64,000 nt of DNA from Trema orientale (lineage: Eukaryota > Streptophyta > Magnoliopsida > Rosales > Cannabaceae), in the NCBI GenBank assembly GCA_002914845.1, contig JXTC01000077.1, forward strand, positions 781,638 through 845,637, given 5' to 3'. The notes beneath the pieces were generated by a model. That model had not been told where the DNA came from. It made no database searches and was given only the letters and a program-made list of their open reading frames with translations. Within the stretch, counting starts at the first letter, position 1. Every line of letters starts with the position of its first letter. The position numbers and the translations under genes are program-made. Below, piece by piece: positions 1 to 13,328 of the stretch.

Positions 1-775
1 TATGCTAAATGGATCAAGCTAATTAATTGTTAATAAGCTTCACAGAAAAATAAATGACATTTAGTCCAAGAGTTCAATATTGGGCCTATAGTGGTATGCC
101 CCAATATTAATGGACAAGGCCCAATCATAATTAAGAGTTAATTATGATAGTGGGTATATGGTCCATTGGAGCTTGGGCTTTATGGATCCATCTGATCCCC
201 TGTCTAGCTCAAATTAAAGCCCAATAGTTATTTGATGATTAGTTGAGCCCAACAAGCCCAATAAGCCCATTAAGGTTTATTAATCTCTCTATAGTTAAGA
301 GAAAAGTTCTCTAACTACACACAATATGAACTACACGTGAAACACCCCCTTGGAAGAGAGTGTTACATTCATAACAGAGAGAAAAAGGAGAAGAAGAAAT
401 TGGCCAGCACTAGGGTTCATCATCCTTTGTGTTTTTCGGCCATCCCGGAGAAATCGGTTGGAGAAGATTGTCTTCTTGTTCTTCTGCGGATCTTTTTGTT
501 GGGAATCAAGAAGGTGACCACTCACCGGATCAATCAAACAGCTTTCGAGAATAGACGGGAAGACGAGAAGGTTGTGGAGCAAATCCGGGTATTGTTCTTG
601 TCTAGATCAAGAGTTAATTTATGTTAGATCACGATCCGAAATGTTTTGTAAAAAGAAAAATTTTAAACAACCAATTCCGCTGCGTCTCTTGATTTTACAA
701 AACTATCGTGTTCTTAAAAATGATTTTATGAAAATATTTTTCGAAAATTTATTCCAGTAAACACCAGCAATAACT
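1..775 (+). mobile_element. probable LTR-retrotransposon LTR remnant, left end outside window
   Basis: No protein is encoded here. The composition resembles the LTR and leader of a plant copia element: repeated 'gggcc' and 'gccca' blocks, a transcribed-looking segment from about 300 onward, and near 675 the phrase AATTCCGCTGCGTCTCTTG, which is familiar from the 3' part of plant copia LTRs. No partner LTR, target duplication or gag-pol is present in the window, so this is a solo or truncated copy. Its right boundary near 775 is approximate. The call rests on recognition of style, not on a structural pair. Confidence 0.35.
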
Positions 776-2966
776 GGGTCCTGTAGCCTTGGGGAGGCAC
801 CCTCAGATGTGGTGTCACTTGTTTTCACCTTTTAATTGATAATTTGTCTTTTCACAGCAAAAAAGAAAAGAAAAAAAAAGTACAAATCAATATCCAATGC
901 CCAGAAAACGATGGTATAAAATAAATTCCAGCTCATTAATTAACTACGTACTTATAGTACTAATCCAACTAATTATTCTCTTTTTTTTTTTTTTGAAGAA
1001 TTCAACTAATGAATTAACTGAACTACTAATAGCTGATCAGCTTAACTACATTTTGAGGTAAATTTATTTATAATAATAAAAAAGAAAAAAACACTAACTA
1101 CGTATGATCGTTATATTTCCAAATAAAGAAACTATTTGTCGTCCAAATATTGTGTTTTCTTTCTTCATCAGCCTTTTAAGGTAACGCCTGAAAATTGTGG
1201 TTCGACCTTGAATACCTTAGTAAATTTAGCAGCGGACAAGGGGAGCAGTTGGAGATGATATCAGCATGGCTATCTGAGCGATGACCTAGTCAAAGCGTAC
1301 GTTTCATGACACAGATGATTCTCTCGATAAAACCTTTTTTTTTTTTTTGTGTCTTCTGTGATTATATTCTTTTGGATGCAATTTTGCTTGGATAAAGATG
1401 AATCTAGAGTATAAAATTTTTCTCTTTATTTATTTATTTAATCAATGCCTGAATTAAATGAATTTTTTTGTGAGGCTACACTTATTGATAGTTTGGAAAT
1501 GTATGAAATATAAATTTTTCAGATTAATTTTATGACAATTTTATGGTTATTAAATGTTTGTCATAACACTAAATAAAGAATTTCCTTCCCTCAAAAAAAG
1601 AAAAAATGTTAGTCATAACATACAATTAATACTATTGCACCAAACCTTGAATCCAGAGTATAGCCAAATAACACTTTTTAACGTACTTAAATCAAAGTCA
1701 ACATTAGTGTTTTATACTCTTTTCACTACTACTTTTTTAGGGACTTTAAACCACCGCTTTCAGACCACAACTTCTTCTTGGGAATTAAATTTGAGCGGGG
1801 ACTGAGAAACGGAACAAATTTTTTTTTTTTTTGAAAAAAAAATGGTTTAAATTAGAACAAATAAAATGAATGATTAATGGTATAACAAGTGACATTGGTC
1901 TAATTTTTTTTCCTGCAAAGGAAGGCTAGGCATTTTGGGCCATATGTATGAAATCATTAATATTGTAGCTAAATCATTCTCCATAGACATGTTAAGTTTG
2001 CAACAAACTAGAGGGAAATTATATCAATAGCACTTTGTAGGTTTATGTTTTTACTTATAGTAGTGTCTTTTCGTTTGTTACGATTATAGCAAAAATGAAT
2101 TTCTAAATCTATCCATTTCTATCATATGAACAGACTATTTTCCTTTGATTATCTTACCTACTAACTGATTATCGTCCTTAGACCTAGTAACCATTTGGCT
2201 ATATTCCTTACTAGTTGATTATATTCATTAGAATTAATAACTAGTTAGCTATTTTCTGATCAATTAATAAACTAGCCGCTAAAAGAAGAACTTCATGACT
2301 GGAAAAGGTTGATTATTTTGCTTATAGTTGGGAAATGGAGCAATTTTCTTTTTCCATAGACTTTAGAAACTAGTTAATTATATTTCAGTTAGTCACCACA
2401 AAGCGTGCTCAGTTTTTGCTCCAAGATCTGATAATGGTTCTATTTTTCGTTCTCAACTTTCTCCACGTCTCTCTTATCTTTGTTTTTTTCTCTTTTTTTG
2501 GGGTCTTATAGTTTGTGATTTCTACATAACTTTATGAACATTTAGGATAAAAAATTTGGTAGATTGGTAGAAAAATTTTAGTTGTTAAATATATATATAT
2601 ATGGTTCCTAATCCAGTAGGTATTTTTTTTACCTCTATATATATATATATACGAAAAACCAAACTTTATGATTGCTATATGGGTCATTTTAAATAAATGG
2701 CCAAATTTTAGGCCCATTTTAAATAAATGTCCACTTTTCAAATTTTATAGCAAAATGACTGGTATATTAATATATACACTAGGTGTAAAATATAATATAC
2801 CTAGTATGACTAAGCGAGACTGAAAAATAGGTCCTATGTGACTTGAGTTACTGGTGTTCAAAATTTAAGCAGCATAATTCGACTTATCTCTGGCTAAAAA
2901 AGAGAAACAGAATTAGAATAAACCATTGATGTTTCTATTTATTTTTGTGATATATATTTATATATA
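776..2966. other. AT-rich intergenic DNA, no gene seen
   Basis: Short open frames here have no recognisable motif. Homopolymer T and A tracts are frequent. From about 2100 to 2300 the text repeats variants of ACTAGTTA and GTAACCA, a weak version of the array at 35560-36870. At about 2598-2640 a fragment (TCCTAATCCAGTAGGTATTT) resembles the left end of the MITE at 46858-47099, flanked by TA dinucleotide runs. Confidence 0.6.
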
Positions 2967-3194
2967 GGGAATTAGTACAATAGGAATTTTTTTATTCACT
3001 ATTGGTAGGTACATCAATTTTTACCCGTTAGATTTCAAACTAACAGTTACAAATATAAATATTACTATCATTTAACTCACATTGGAACTTGTTCCAATAT
3101 AATTAACTATGACCGTTAGATTAAAATCTAATGATAAAAATTAATGTACATACAGATAATAAATAAATAAATAAAACCTATTATACTAGCTCCC
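2967..3194. mobile_element. MITE, Mutator-like, 228 bp
   Basis: The left end begins GGGAATTAGTACAATAGG and the right end, read on the minus strand, begins GGGAGCTAGTATAATAGG. The inverted repeat continues imperfectly inward through 'tgtacat' and 'ttagatttt' blocks. A perfect 9-bp direct repeat TTATATATA flanks the element (2958-2966 and 3195-3203). Nine bases is the usual Mutator-superfamily target size, although the repeat is low complexity. There is no coding capacity. Confidence 0.75.
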
Positions 3195-3456
3195 TTATAT
3201 ATATATATATACACACATAATTTATGTAATGTTGAAAGATAATTTCGTGACATTTGGAGCATAACCGGGCGAATCTGAAACTAGAAGAATATAAAGGCCG
3301 AGAAGGATTTGTTGGTATGGATCTGTATCGCTATGTGGGAACAAAGTGGGCTGAAATGGACCTAAGTAGGCCTTGAAGAATAAAAGGAAGGAACCTAAGT
3401 AGGAGTAGTCTGGGCTGAAATTATTTTTCTTGGACTATTTTTCAAAAGGGTGAAGT

Positions 3457-3489
<33 letters not shown>

Positions 3490-5096
3490 CTTAAGTTTGA
3501 GTTTGAGTATTCTGCAATTACAATTTAAAGTCTGAAGTTTGAACTCTGCAAAATAATAATATTAAGAATTTCTGAAAACTAGAATCAATTTTAGCAACTA
3601 AAAAATAATAATATCCTCTATTAAATGTAATTAGTAATCATTATATTTTGTGAGGATAAATTTATGACTTCTAGGATAAACCACCCATCAGTATCACTAA
3701 TTTTGTGCACTCCTAAAAAAGGTCATTCTCTAGTATAATTAAAAAAAAAATCATTTTGTCCGAAAACATTACAAGTTAGGCCCATTTCTAAGAAAAAAGG
3801 GGTTAGGATATTTTTAAGAATGGCCTCTCATGGAATTCAAGTTGTATTACCCATCGAAACCATCAATCATAATTCATAAGATTAGCCAGTCAGTTATTTC
3901 ATTTACGACCATTATTTCTAGAATGGGTATGATATTAAAGGTCATAATTATATTATGACTAGTCTTTGAAAATTGCCCTCAAAATAAACATAATAGACTC
4001 TTCCTTTTTTTTTTCAATCTAAATTACTCCTAAACAAGTCCAAATCTCTTTTTTGAAAAATGGAAAGGTTTGTCTCGTATACATTGTTTATGTTAATTAT
4101 ATTCAGAAAAATTTGAAACTGAACCTCTAAGTAGACCTTACACGATTCATAATTTCAAACAATCAATTTATATACCAAATTATATATATCATAATTAAAT
4201 AGAGGAAACCTTGCCTATTGTTGGCAAATTAAGAGTAATTTACTAGTAGCTATTTCCTGTGATGTGTATTCTTGTGTATATCCCCCACTGCTCCTACAAC
4301 ACTTCTTTTATCATACTCGACAACTGAGTTATCAAATTATGTCACTCAATATTGCCCGAGTATAATGCTTGTGAATTTATTTTTCCTATTTTCATTTGTT
4401 GTGGTATCTAGGATTATTTGAGCATTATAAAATCATTTCGAACCAAAATTGATCCATGCATTCAGTAGCCTCTCTATCCCAATTTTCTGATAACTAAGCT
4501 CCTCAACTACTAGAAAATCTAGAATCGTTAAAGCTCTCATGTAGAAGTAGATATATTGGGATACGGGGCATGTATGAATATGATGAGAAAGGAACTTTTG
4601 TGAAATATAGATCCACAAAAAAGATAGACTAAATTAAAGCATAAAAAAAGACGAATAAGAAGAGGAAGAATTGGTGCTTCAAATGCGGGCTACCATTCTT
4701 AGTGGTGTCAACAGACGCCACGCGGCATCCAAATGATCCTATCCCAGCCGTTTTGGCCACCACCAACTGAAAAAACGTTCCCTGCTTCACTACTGGTGCA
4801 TATTATTATTACATTCCATTTATCTGTCCACGGAAAAATCATATAATTCCAACCCTAAAAATAAAATAAAATTAACTTATATGTACATACAATGATACAC
4901 TATTTGGTTACAGTTTTACAGTATTTTCTTGCATTCCCTTCAGTGGTCCTGTGGGAAATAAATTTTTATATTCTAAAGAAAAGATACACTCATACATTTA
5001 TGGTTTAGTGGTAGTTCATGATACTTCCACTGAGAAAGTGAAAAGCTGGTAAACACGAGTAGTGAAAGCATTACAGGCTTATGTGTTAGAAAATGG
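3195..5096. other. intergenic DNA, no gene seen
   Basis: Nothing with coding character was recognised. A 27-base-class poly-A tract lies at about 3460-3487. A patch near 4680-4800 is richer in GC than its surroundings but has no motif I recognise. Confidence 0.6.
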
Positions 5097-5746
5097 TAGA
5101 GATATAAATGTGGGTCGGATTTTGTGGGTCGGGTCACATTCTGAAGAAAAAGTACGATACCGACTCAGCTCAGACTCATATAATATGGGCTTGGGCTGGT
5201 CAATTACATATAGTAGGGGCCGGGCTGAGCCTTAGTTATAGGCTCACAAGCCTAGCACGGCACTGTCCACATTTTTATTAGCCCACATTAGGCTCACATT
5301 TAGTCCTTTTATATATAATTTTAAATATATTTCTTAATTAAAATTTTAAAAAATCCTAATTAAATATTTTCATTTATATATTTTTAATGTTATTTATTTA
5401 CTAATTTTTATTTATTTTCAATTTATTCAAATTTGAAAATAATATGAATGAGTTTTAGACCCATATTTGATTTTTTAAAGCATAGAATAACAATGAAAAT
5501 AGGCCCACATTGTGGCCCATATTCGGCCCACATAGGCACAACCCACTTAAGCATAGCCCACTTAGACCCGCATAAAATGTGAGCTGGGCCTGTGGGCCGC
5601 GCCGGGCCCATTAATAAGAATATGGGCTGGGCCGGACTGGCCCGACCCATATTTTAGGCGGGCCGAGCCTAGACACGGTACAAAGCCTGTATGGGCTTAT
5701 CAAATATGGGTTGGGCCGGCTCAACCCGGCCCACTTTACATCTCTA
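5097..5746. mobile_element. hAT-type MITE, 650 bp
   Basis: The ends read TAGAGATATAAATGTGGGTC on the plus strand and TAGAGATGTAAAGTGGGCCG on the minus strand, a standard plant hAT terminal inverted repeat. An exact 8-bp target duplication GAAAATGG flanks it (5089-5096 and 5747-5754), the size expected for hAT. The interior is rich in GGGCC, GGCCC and GGGTCGGG blocks in both orientations, so it can fold extensively. It encodes no transposase and is non-autonomous. Confidence 0.88.
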
Positions 5747-5899
5747 GAAAATGGACCATTTATTTGAAATGGTAGTTTGGGCTTAAGAGCTCATGTGTAT
5801 AGTAAATCCTAAATTAAAATTGTAATTTCATTTTCATTAGCCAATTTGGAGCATGAATTAGAGTGAGACCCGCTTTGTGTGACTTCAAGTTCATGGCAT

Positions 5900-6780
5900 A
5901 ATCTTGTTCTACTCTATGAGTAGATTACATTGATATATCATGTGTCCGAATTGGAGCTTGGGTGAATAAGAAATTGATGCTCAAAATATGCTTGTTGGTA
6001 TTTGAAAATAGAGGATAAAAATTAGAAAAAGCTTGTCCCATATTGGTTGGGAAGCTCTTAACCTTGTGCTTTATATGTAGTTGCATTTTTATGGGTGTAA
6101 CTATGTATAGTCAAGATGATTTCTCAAGCAGGCACAAAGGGTGCAAATCATCTAGACTTGAGTCTTTGAAATTTGGAATCTTATAAAGCCAACCATTTGC
6201 TGTGGCCAGGAGAAAAAACATGGCAATAAAAGGCATAGTTGTTAGTTCAGATACTGCCATTTTTAATTGAATAAAAACGTTTCAGTTTTGGCCAGCAAGG
6301 GATGAAGTATTGACTGGTGAGTAACAGGTTATTTATTGGCATTATAGAGCATTCATGTTAGTTTTTGTAATCTCTCTTTTCGCCTACTATATAAGTTGAT
6401 CCTCTCTACCTCTTTTCCATGCACAAAAGCTCTTAGCTTCTCTTATTCTCTCCTTGCCAGCTTAGTTTTCTTTGAGTATTTTAGCAATTAGTTTCTATTT
6501 CTAGTGTTTCATATTCTAGCTCTAGAAATCCTTGAGTGAATAGAATTCTAAAAATTTCCAGTTCGTAGAATAGAGGTGTTGGTGCTTCACTTGTTACTCT
6601 CCGTCGTTGTATCCTGGGAAACTGACACTTGTAAAATTCTCAAGCATTCTACCGAGTGAAGCGAATCAATTTATAGGATTATGTGTGGTACACAGGCCTC
6701 GATTGTTAACATAATTTTATTATGCAGGATTTTTGAAGTGCTGTTGAAGTTCAGTTGAAGTTTGAAGCAAATTTTTGGTA
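5900..6780 (+). mobile_element. possible solo or truncated LTR
   Basis: The stretch contains a plant-retroelement-like phrase near 6035 (CTTGTCCCATATTGGTTGGG), a TATA-like CTATATAAG near 6388, and a downstream transcribed-looking segment with no open frame. This layout resembles a promoter-bearing LTR. No second copy, target duplication or primer site was found, so both boundaries are approximate. Confidence 0.3.
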
Positions 6781-6804
6781 ATTTTAAATTTGTCATAAAT
6801 TTTA

Positions 6805-6976
6805 GGGGATGGCTACGGTAGGGGCGTCCCTACGTAGGGTCATGCCTTAATTATCGTTAGATGAGAATCTGTAGGGAATAACGAGAATCTGTAGAGAATC
6901 TATTTATATACAGATTCCCATCCAACGGTGAATAGACAAGGCCCTACGTAGGGGTGTCCCTACTGTAGACGCGCCC
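6805..6976 (+). mobile_element. MITE-172 copy 1 (Mutator-like)
   Basis: First of four copies of a 172-bp element. One end reads GGGGATGGCTACGGTAGGGG; the other, on the minus strand, GGGCGCGTCTACAGTAGGGA. Both then run into a CCCTACGTAGGG palindrome. The centre holds a second inverted repeat (AGATTCCC-type arms and CCAACG/CGTTGG-type arms), so the whole element is self-complementary. A perfect 9-bp duplication TAAATTTTA flanks it (6796-6804 and 6977-6985). Confidence 0.9.
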
Positions 6977-6985
6977 TAAATTTTA

Positions 6986-9900
6986 TTATAAACATTTGTT
7001 GTATTTATTTAATTTTATATGTTGCATGTTATTATTTTCCTACATTATGTAGACTAATATTTGTTCCTACAAAATGAAACTCATATCTTTCTTTATAATT
7101 GTATTTTATCAAGAAATATACATTGTTGTAATTGATCTGCATGAGTTTCTACTTTCTATTTCCTAAAGTAAGATCCCAGTATAAAAGATCTTAATTATAT
7201 ATATAGCTCTAAAGCTCGTCGAATACAAGTTGGAAAACTAAGTTGGTGTTTGACCTAACGGCGCTTGTTTAATTTCTCTTTTCTTTTTTCTTTAAAAAAA
7301 AAAAAGAAGAAGAAAATCTGCTCTATTTTCGAAGAAAAGGGGTTAGGATATAGATAATGATCTAGTAATCTACTTGCTCTTTCCAAGCAAAAAAAAAAAA
7401 GAATCTACTTGCTCTCTTCCATCAAGAAAAAAAAAAAGGGTAATCTACTTACTCTGCCCACCAATCTAGAACGCCGTCCACAAAGTCCTACCGTACGGTC
7501 AAAAGGTCATATAATATATAAAAAGAGAAGAAGCTTCTAGGAAGAAATAATTATATGGGTACTTGGGCAGCTGAAAACACGTGTCATAAAGTTCCAGCAA
7601 TTTTCTTTCAGGAGGTTGGGCCAATTTGGAATCGGATCAACTAATTTGACAATTACAAATGCATGATTGATCGAACTTTTCCAAAGAACCTTGATATTTA
7701 TCAACCAAGAATAAGGACAATACAATTTCGAGGACAATTTATCATAAATTTTGGTCTTAGTTCTTCCGCCTTCAACACGTCTAGAAGTTATTTCCTTGTG
7801 AAAAAAAATTCTAGAAAGTTTTTTTCTTTTTTTTTTTCCCAAAGAAACCAAAACAGAAGACGTATAATATGTTCTAAAAGTATAAAAGTATAATTTTCGT
7901 GTGGGAACTAAACCAGTGGTTGATATTTAAGTAATTTTTCTACATGAATAATCACGTGTTTTTTTTTAGAGGGGTGGTCGTCTGGAAGCTAATACTTAAT
8001 TTGCCAAAATATCTTTTGTATTTTTTCTAGTTGTACCAGTTTGTCAGTATGTATACCAAATTAATGGACATAAACTATAATCTACAATTTTCGTAAGCCT
8101 GTAAGCCACATGCATTTTAGTCCACATGCTTCTAATTAAGCTCTCTCCATCTCTAAACGGATGTTTGGTCTATTGGTACAATTTCTTGATGGAAAGTAAT
8201 TAAACCGGTCAACAGCCAATTCTAATTTCTAATAAGTTTCTCATTATTGTAAACAAATATGTTATATGCACATAATTTTTGTCTCAATTCATGTAAGGTA
8301 TATGTATAATAGAAATTACCCCATGATTAAGAATAGGTGGGTACTCCTTGATTGTGGTGTCGAAATGATAAAAATCCAATTCGTGATGCCATCTAATAAT
8401 ACCGATGGCCACCTGAGGTGTCTGTCTTCTTCTCAAAACCTCTATCAATATTGGTTAGCCGACAATTTGGTATATGTATATCAGTTAGGTTAACACAATA
8501 AACTATTAAACTGTGGTTTAGTACAAGTGAGAACGAGTGGCAGCCACAGACTAGAGCTTCGTATTCAAGAGGTGGGGCCGGCTTATAAGCTTAATTAGTT
8601 GAAACATATTGGTTAAGAACTTAGTTTTAGTCATCAGTAACATAATTAAGGTGTGAAAGGGCTAGTGTGAAAGTCGCCAGACTTGCCACTGAGTCGGCTC
8701 TTAGGAACTTTGTTTTATCTAACCAAAAATTAAAAAATAAAAAAGACACGTCTAATTTCCACGCGGTTTGCACGGTTACTTCTGACTATGCTTACAAGTT
8801 GACCTTTTTAGTTTCTTACGGTTAATTGTTAATTTAATCATATGTGTGTTTATTTACCTAATTACTGCTAATGTTTTCGTCAAAAAGAAGGATCAGCCAA
8901 TTATGTATTCGTATCACCCTTAAAAAAAAAGCCTTTTTAGTATTCGTATTCAAATTTGTATCCAACAAGCAAATGGCCTCAGGTAATTTCATGTTCCTCG
9001 TCCTTACAGCAAACCACGTTCAAAGCAACTTTATTTGGCCTGGTCAAATTTTGAAGTAATCTTCAGTGATGAAGTCTGAAGGTATCCCATTGTGATAAAT
9101 TTTGGAGGGGGGAAAAAAAAAAGAAGAAGAAAAGTTGTGTTGAAATTTTTTGTTTGCCTTGGTAGCTAATTTAACTCATACTGAGATCTTAACGAGTTAA
9201 AAAGTGTAAACTTCTATGGAGATTTTAGAGAGTTAAGAAGTGTAAACTTTTGCGGAAAAACCTGCCTTCAAAACTTGAACTCGTTATTTCCTCACCGCAT
9301 TCCTCTATCTAACTGAGTTACCACATCCGGTGGTAATATGTGGTAATTGAGTTTGAATGGTAATAAATAAATAAGAAGTATTTAGAATTACTCACGTGTG
9401 TACCAAGTTCATAGTACCAAAAAAATAAATGTGAGTAGGAATTTACTCAATTAGTAAATGTAATTTGTTAAATTGGAAAATTGATAAATTCACTTATAAT
9501 CACCGAAATTTGATACATATTTTTGTCATGTCAATTAAAAGCTACTTGTGCTTTTTATAATTTGGTTGACCAATAGCCAGTCATTCAAGCAGTGCAAATT
9601 ATTAGAAAAGCCGGCCATCCCTATCGGTTCAATCATATAGTTATTAATTTAAAAATAATAATCTATATAATATATATATTTCATTTTCGGAAAATCTAAT
9701 CTAATCACAGATACCGTATTTTTTTTTTCGAAAATAATCGCATACAAAACTGCCAATAGTAAAAACAAGAATAATAATACTATACCAAATCTAATCACAA
9801 CCCCTTTTTAATCTTCCTTTTTTTTAAAAAAAAAGTACCAACTGGTGTGAGAGTCAATTAATTTGTTACTAATTTTTATTGCTACAATATTCTAGTATCT

Positions 9901-10299
9901 GTTATTACCATTGACATTTAGTAAAATCTGATTAAATGATTACAAGTTTTCTTGAATAATAAATGATAAATTCAATGCATAGAAAATTTAAAATTAAAGA
10001 ACTCTCTAAATCTCTAGACTGAGAAGAAGATCCTTAGGATATTTTTTTCACTGAATTTTTTTTTTTCATTTTTTTTTGTTTTTTCCTTATTCTATTTTTA
10101 ATATAACTTTTACATATGTATGTAGGTAGTTGATACTCGACATACATTCTCCAAAACGAATATATGAAAAAAAATATCAATGATGATTTATATCTGTACT
10201 TGCTTTTCCGCACTAATTCTAGATTTTGAATTTTTAAGTAAGTTTTGTTTGTTTTTGTTTTTTTGTATACTTTAAAAAAAAAAAATTATGTGTTCCAAA
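6986..10299. other. intergenic DNA, no gene seen
   Basis: Open frames are short and lack recognisable motifs. The region has several A- or T-homopolymer tracts (for example near 7289, 7390, 7427 and 7823). No paired LTR or terminal repeat was identified. Confidence 0.55.
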
Positions 10300-10309
10300 T
10301 TTAAGTCAT

Positions 10310-10590
10310 GTTATGCCCTCAAAAATAGATATCTGCAAAGGAAGTATTAATCAGAAGAGTTATTCTCGCAAGTGATTTGAAAGAGCTAAAGAGTTATCTC
10401 TCATAGAGTTAGAGTTATAGTTGTATCTCTTGTAGGATAGGATTGTATTTCCTCCCTTGTCATCGATAGAACATTATAATTTGATTGATATATTTGTCCT
10501 TTAATAGATTATATATAATTCGCTTCTTACATGGGCTCATTATTGTAAGCATTTGATTAATTGAAAGAAATTCCTCTCTTTAATTCAAAA
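10310..10590 (+). mobile_element. possible copia LTR 3' fragment
   Basis: The segment around 10400-10590 has the look of an LTR 3' half. It has repeated GAGTTAGAGTTATAG-type text, a CTCTTGTAGGATAGGATTG block and a terminal AAGAAATTCCTCTCTTT, all of which recur in plant copia LTRs. It is unpaired and encodes nothing. The assignment is by resemblance only. Confidence 0.3.
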
Positions 10591-12247
10591 AAATAAAAAT
10601 AAAACGAAATTACAGTTTTACCTGCTGCTTTAAAACTAAATACGGCAATAAATTAATAATCACTTTACAGGATATTTTCAGACCTCGATCCATAAATGCC
10701 AATTATATCACATTGATCACCTGAAAGAATCAAATATTAATTTGGAAAATCAAACAATCTATCAAACACCCAAAAAATAATAATTAATTAACCAATTTCT
10801 AATGCAATAATAATAATAAGCGGCATTAATAATTAGCTAGGTGATCACAAGAAGAATAGAGCACGCAACGCGGTGAAGTCAAATGAAATATTTTACACAT
10901 GGTAAACGCCGCTGATCGTGGCTGGGCATCGTGGCCTTATACCATATTGGAATCTTACCCTGCAACACGGAGGCCAGACAGTTCAACTTTTCATTTTTTT
11001 CCCAGTTTTCACACACATGTTAAATCCATAAAAGCCTTCCAAATCGTCTAACTCAAATACGTACGTGGCACAAAAATCCCACGCCAGTCCACAAACGAGA
11101 AAGGGAAAGTAATAATAAGATAAATAAATAAAATAAAAAAGTAATAAATCCATATGAAAAATGAAACATGTAGAAGAAGAAGAAGAAGAAGAAGAAGAAG
11201 AAAAAGAAAAGAATATTAAATGAGAGAATAGGAAAGAAACCAGATTAAGTAAGCCCACCTGTCATCCTAATCAGTCCCACACGCAAAAGAACATTTTCAG
11301 TGTGCCAAAAAACTCTTATCTTCTTATCCACCAAATTTGATCTCATCCGCATCGCCCTCTTTGCTCTCTTGTCTTACGTTACGTTGCATTACATTACCCT
11401 TTATAACCATTATTCCCACACACTTGAGATGTACAGTTCAAACAAAATAATAATATTTACGAATTTACAATAATAAACAAAATTTTATAAATTTGGGCAA
11501 ATTATGTAAAATTTTTGCGAGATTTGTATAGTACTAACACTAGTGATAATGTGTTTTCAAAAAAAAAAAACACTAGTGATAATGTTTAATTTAAAAAATA
11601 ATAATTTCATAATGATGCTGAGTGCGTGACATTATTCGATAACAGTAATAATAATTTAGTAAAAATAATGGATTTGCGCGTGAATGTAGCTCCATTAGTT
11701 GATACCGTAAAGTGGCAACAGTAAAAACCGTCGCAGTGGGGCATGCACAATACAAGCACACTAATCTTTGTTTTGTCCCAACATGTGCAAGTGGCCTCAA
11801 CTGATCTCAACAAACTCTGTCAACACCTCCTTGCCTCACCGCCCACGCGGTTGCGCTCACTCATCATGTCATGGTGTTGCGCCCTTGCCACCCACTCATT
11901 CCCTGCGTCTGCTCATAATATATATCTACATATATATATTTTTTATTACGTATAATATATGATTTTACGTATATTGTCAGTACTTGTATTGTTTGTCAGT
12001 AAGAGAAATAATTTCTAGAAAAGAGAGAAAAATTAAATTAATTGAATTTCAGCTATTACAACTTTAGGAAAAAAAAAAAAAACTAATAATTAAAGAGAAT
12101 TCTGCAACTTATATGTACAAAAAAAATGTGTCACCAAAATAAAAGAACAAAACACCAAATCTTTTAAATATTTTCTAATCTGAAAAAAAAAAAGAAAAAA
12201 AAAAAAAAACGAAGAGAAACTAAAAGACAAATCAAAGTCCTAAATCC
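10591..12247. other. 3' flank of the zinc-finger gene, with a GAA microsatellite
   Basis: Non-coding DNA downstream of the minus-strand zinc-finger gene. It contains an uninterrupted (GAA)n tract at about 11172-11202. A less AT-rich patch at 11690-11910 has overlapping open frames on both strands but no recognisable protein. A-rich homopolymers at 12180-12210 lie just beyond the stop codon, in the likely 3' UTR. Confidence 0.6.
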
Positions 12248-13033
12248 TTAGTGGTGTTCGGCGATTTCTATCTTCGGTGGTGAGATCGAGAGGCGGATCT
12301 TCTTCAACGGGTGGGGGCTCTCGACCTCGTCGTCGCCGGAGACGAAGAAATCGCGCGAGAATTCAGGCAGAGCAGGGAGGTTCAGGTCAAAGTTGCGGTG
12401 GCTCTGGCTGAACGCGGTGTGAGAGGTGGACCCCACGCCTTCAGAGGTCGTGGTCAAAGCACTATTGGCGGCGGCGGCGTTGGCAGAGGCGGAGGCAGCG
12501 CCGCCTTCATAGTGGCACCTCTTGTGTCCACCGAGGGCTTGTCCGGTGGGGAAAGTCTTATGGCAGATGGAGCACTCGTGAGCCCTGCCAGAACCGTTGG
12601 AGGCTCCAGCTCCGGCGGCGGCGGAGGTGGTGGTGGTGGTGGTTGAGGAGGTGGGTTGATCTTCGACTCCTCCGGTACCTTTCCTGTGACTCGCTTTGTG
12701 TCCACCAAGTGCTTGATAAGAAGGAAAAGCCTTACTACAAACAGAGCACTTGTAGCTGAGCTTCGTGGCCGAAGTAGTACCAGTGGTAGCCGTCTTATCC
12801 ACCGGCGGAGCCCGAGTCGGGGTCAGCTTCTGGCGCTGATCAGCTCCGCCACGAGCGAGCATGATTAGGCAGAGAGCGAGGTACTCTTCCTCTGTAGGAG
12901 CGGCCTGATCGAGGCGAGAACGCTTGGAGCGCTTGCGCTTAGCCCAAGGCTCCAGGTAGTGAAGGTTGGCCGCGTCTTCGAAGTGAAACGGCGCCGTAGC
13001 GGTGGTCGGAGAGTTGAGAGCTTCTAAAGCCAT
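12248..13033 (-). CDS. ZAT10: C2H2 zinc-finger transcriptional repressor, ZAT10/STZ type
   Basis: A single exon of 261 codons with ATG at 13033-13031. The order of motifs is that of the C1-2i subfamily: MALEAL start; basic B-box KRKRSKRSR (residues 32-40); L-box [16 protein letters not shown] (48-63); finger 1 with C96, C99, H112, H116 and QALGGH; finger 2 with C154, C157, H170, H174 and QALGGH; EAR motif FDLNLP (215-220); and an acidic DDEVESP tail. Family members bind DNA through the QALGGH helices and repress stress and growth genes via the EAR motif, which recruits TOPLESS-type corepressors. The Thr and Ala runs (131-145, 179-190) are low-complexity expansions between and after the fingers. 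No introns are expected or seen. Arabidopsis ZAT10 shares every block, so the assignment is firm. True orthology versus a close paralogue (AZF type) rests on the neighbouring genes. Confidence 0.93.
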   Translation of the reverse strand: MALEALNSPTTATAPFHFEDAANLHYLEPWAKRKRSKRSRLDQAAPTEEEYLALCLIMLARGGADQRQKLTPTRAPPVDKTATTGTTSATKLSYKCSVCSKAFPSYQALGGHKASHRKGTGGVEDQPTSSTTTTTTSAAAGAGASNGSGRAHECSICHKTFPTGQALGGHKRCHYEGGAASASANAAAANSALTTTSEGVGSTSHTAFSQSHRNFDLNLPALPEFSRDFFVSGDDEVESPHPLKKIRLSISPPKIEIAEHH

Positions 13034-13210
13034 TGGAGAAAGATTATAGAAAAGAGTTTTCTTCTTCTTCTTCTTCTTTTTTTTTTTTTTTTTGGTCCTT
13101 AGAGAGCTGTGAAAAATGAGAGAATCTGCGTTTTTTTTTTCTCTTTGGGGGTGGTTGTGTTTTTGGGTTTTGGAGATTGGAATGAGCTTGGAGTGAGAGT
13201 GAGTAGGGAG

Positions 13211-13217
13211 TATATAA
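13211..13217 (-). promoter_or_regulatory. TATA-like box of the zinc-finger gene
   Basis: TATATAA on the plus strand reads CTTATATACTC on the gene strand, about 180 bp upstream of the ATG. The intervening 5' UTR is strongly CT-rich on the sense strand, with CTT and T runs. The placement is plausible, but no transcript data support it. Confidence 0.5.
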
Positions 13218-13293
13218 GGGGAGGAGGAGAGAGAGGAAGCGGAAGTTGCGTGTCAAGTGGTGGGAAAGTAAAGAGAGAGTGAGGCCAAGAGGA

Positions 13294-13324
13294 GGGGAGG
13301 GAGAGGAGGGGAGGGGAGGGGAGG
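13294..13324 (+). promoter_or_regulatory. G-run cluster with quadruplex potential
   Basis: Repeated GGGG and GGG runs separated by one to six bases lie on the template strand, about 265-290 bp upstream of the zinc-finger start codon and upstream of its TATA-like box. The run spacing satisfies the usual quadruplex pattern. A (GA)n-rich tract follows at about 13447-13480. Confidence 0.5.
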
Positions 13325-13328
13325 AAGA

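Noticed and set aside
12311..12868. Plus-strand and other-frame open frames over the zinc-finger gene
   Set aside because: They are shadows of the GC-rich zinc-finger coding sequence; Gly and Pro runs come from its Thr/Ala repeats.
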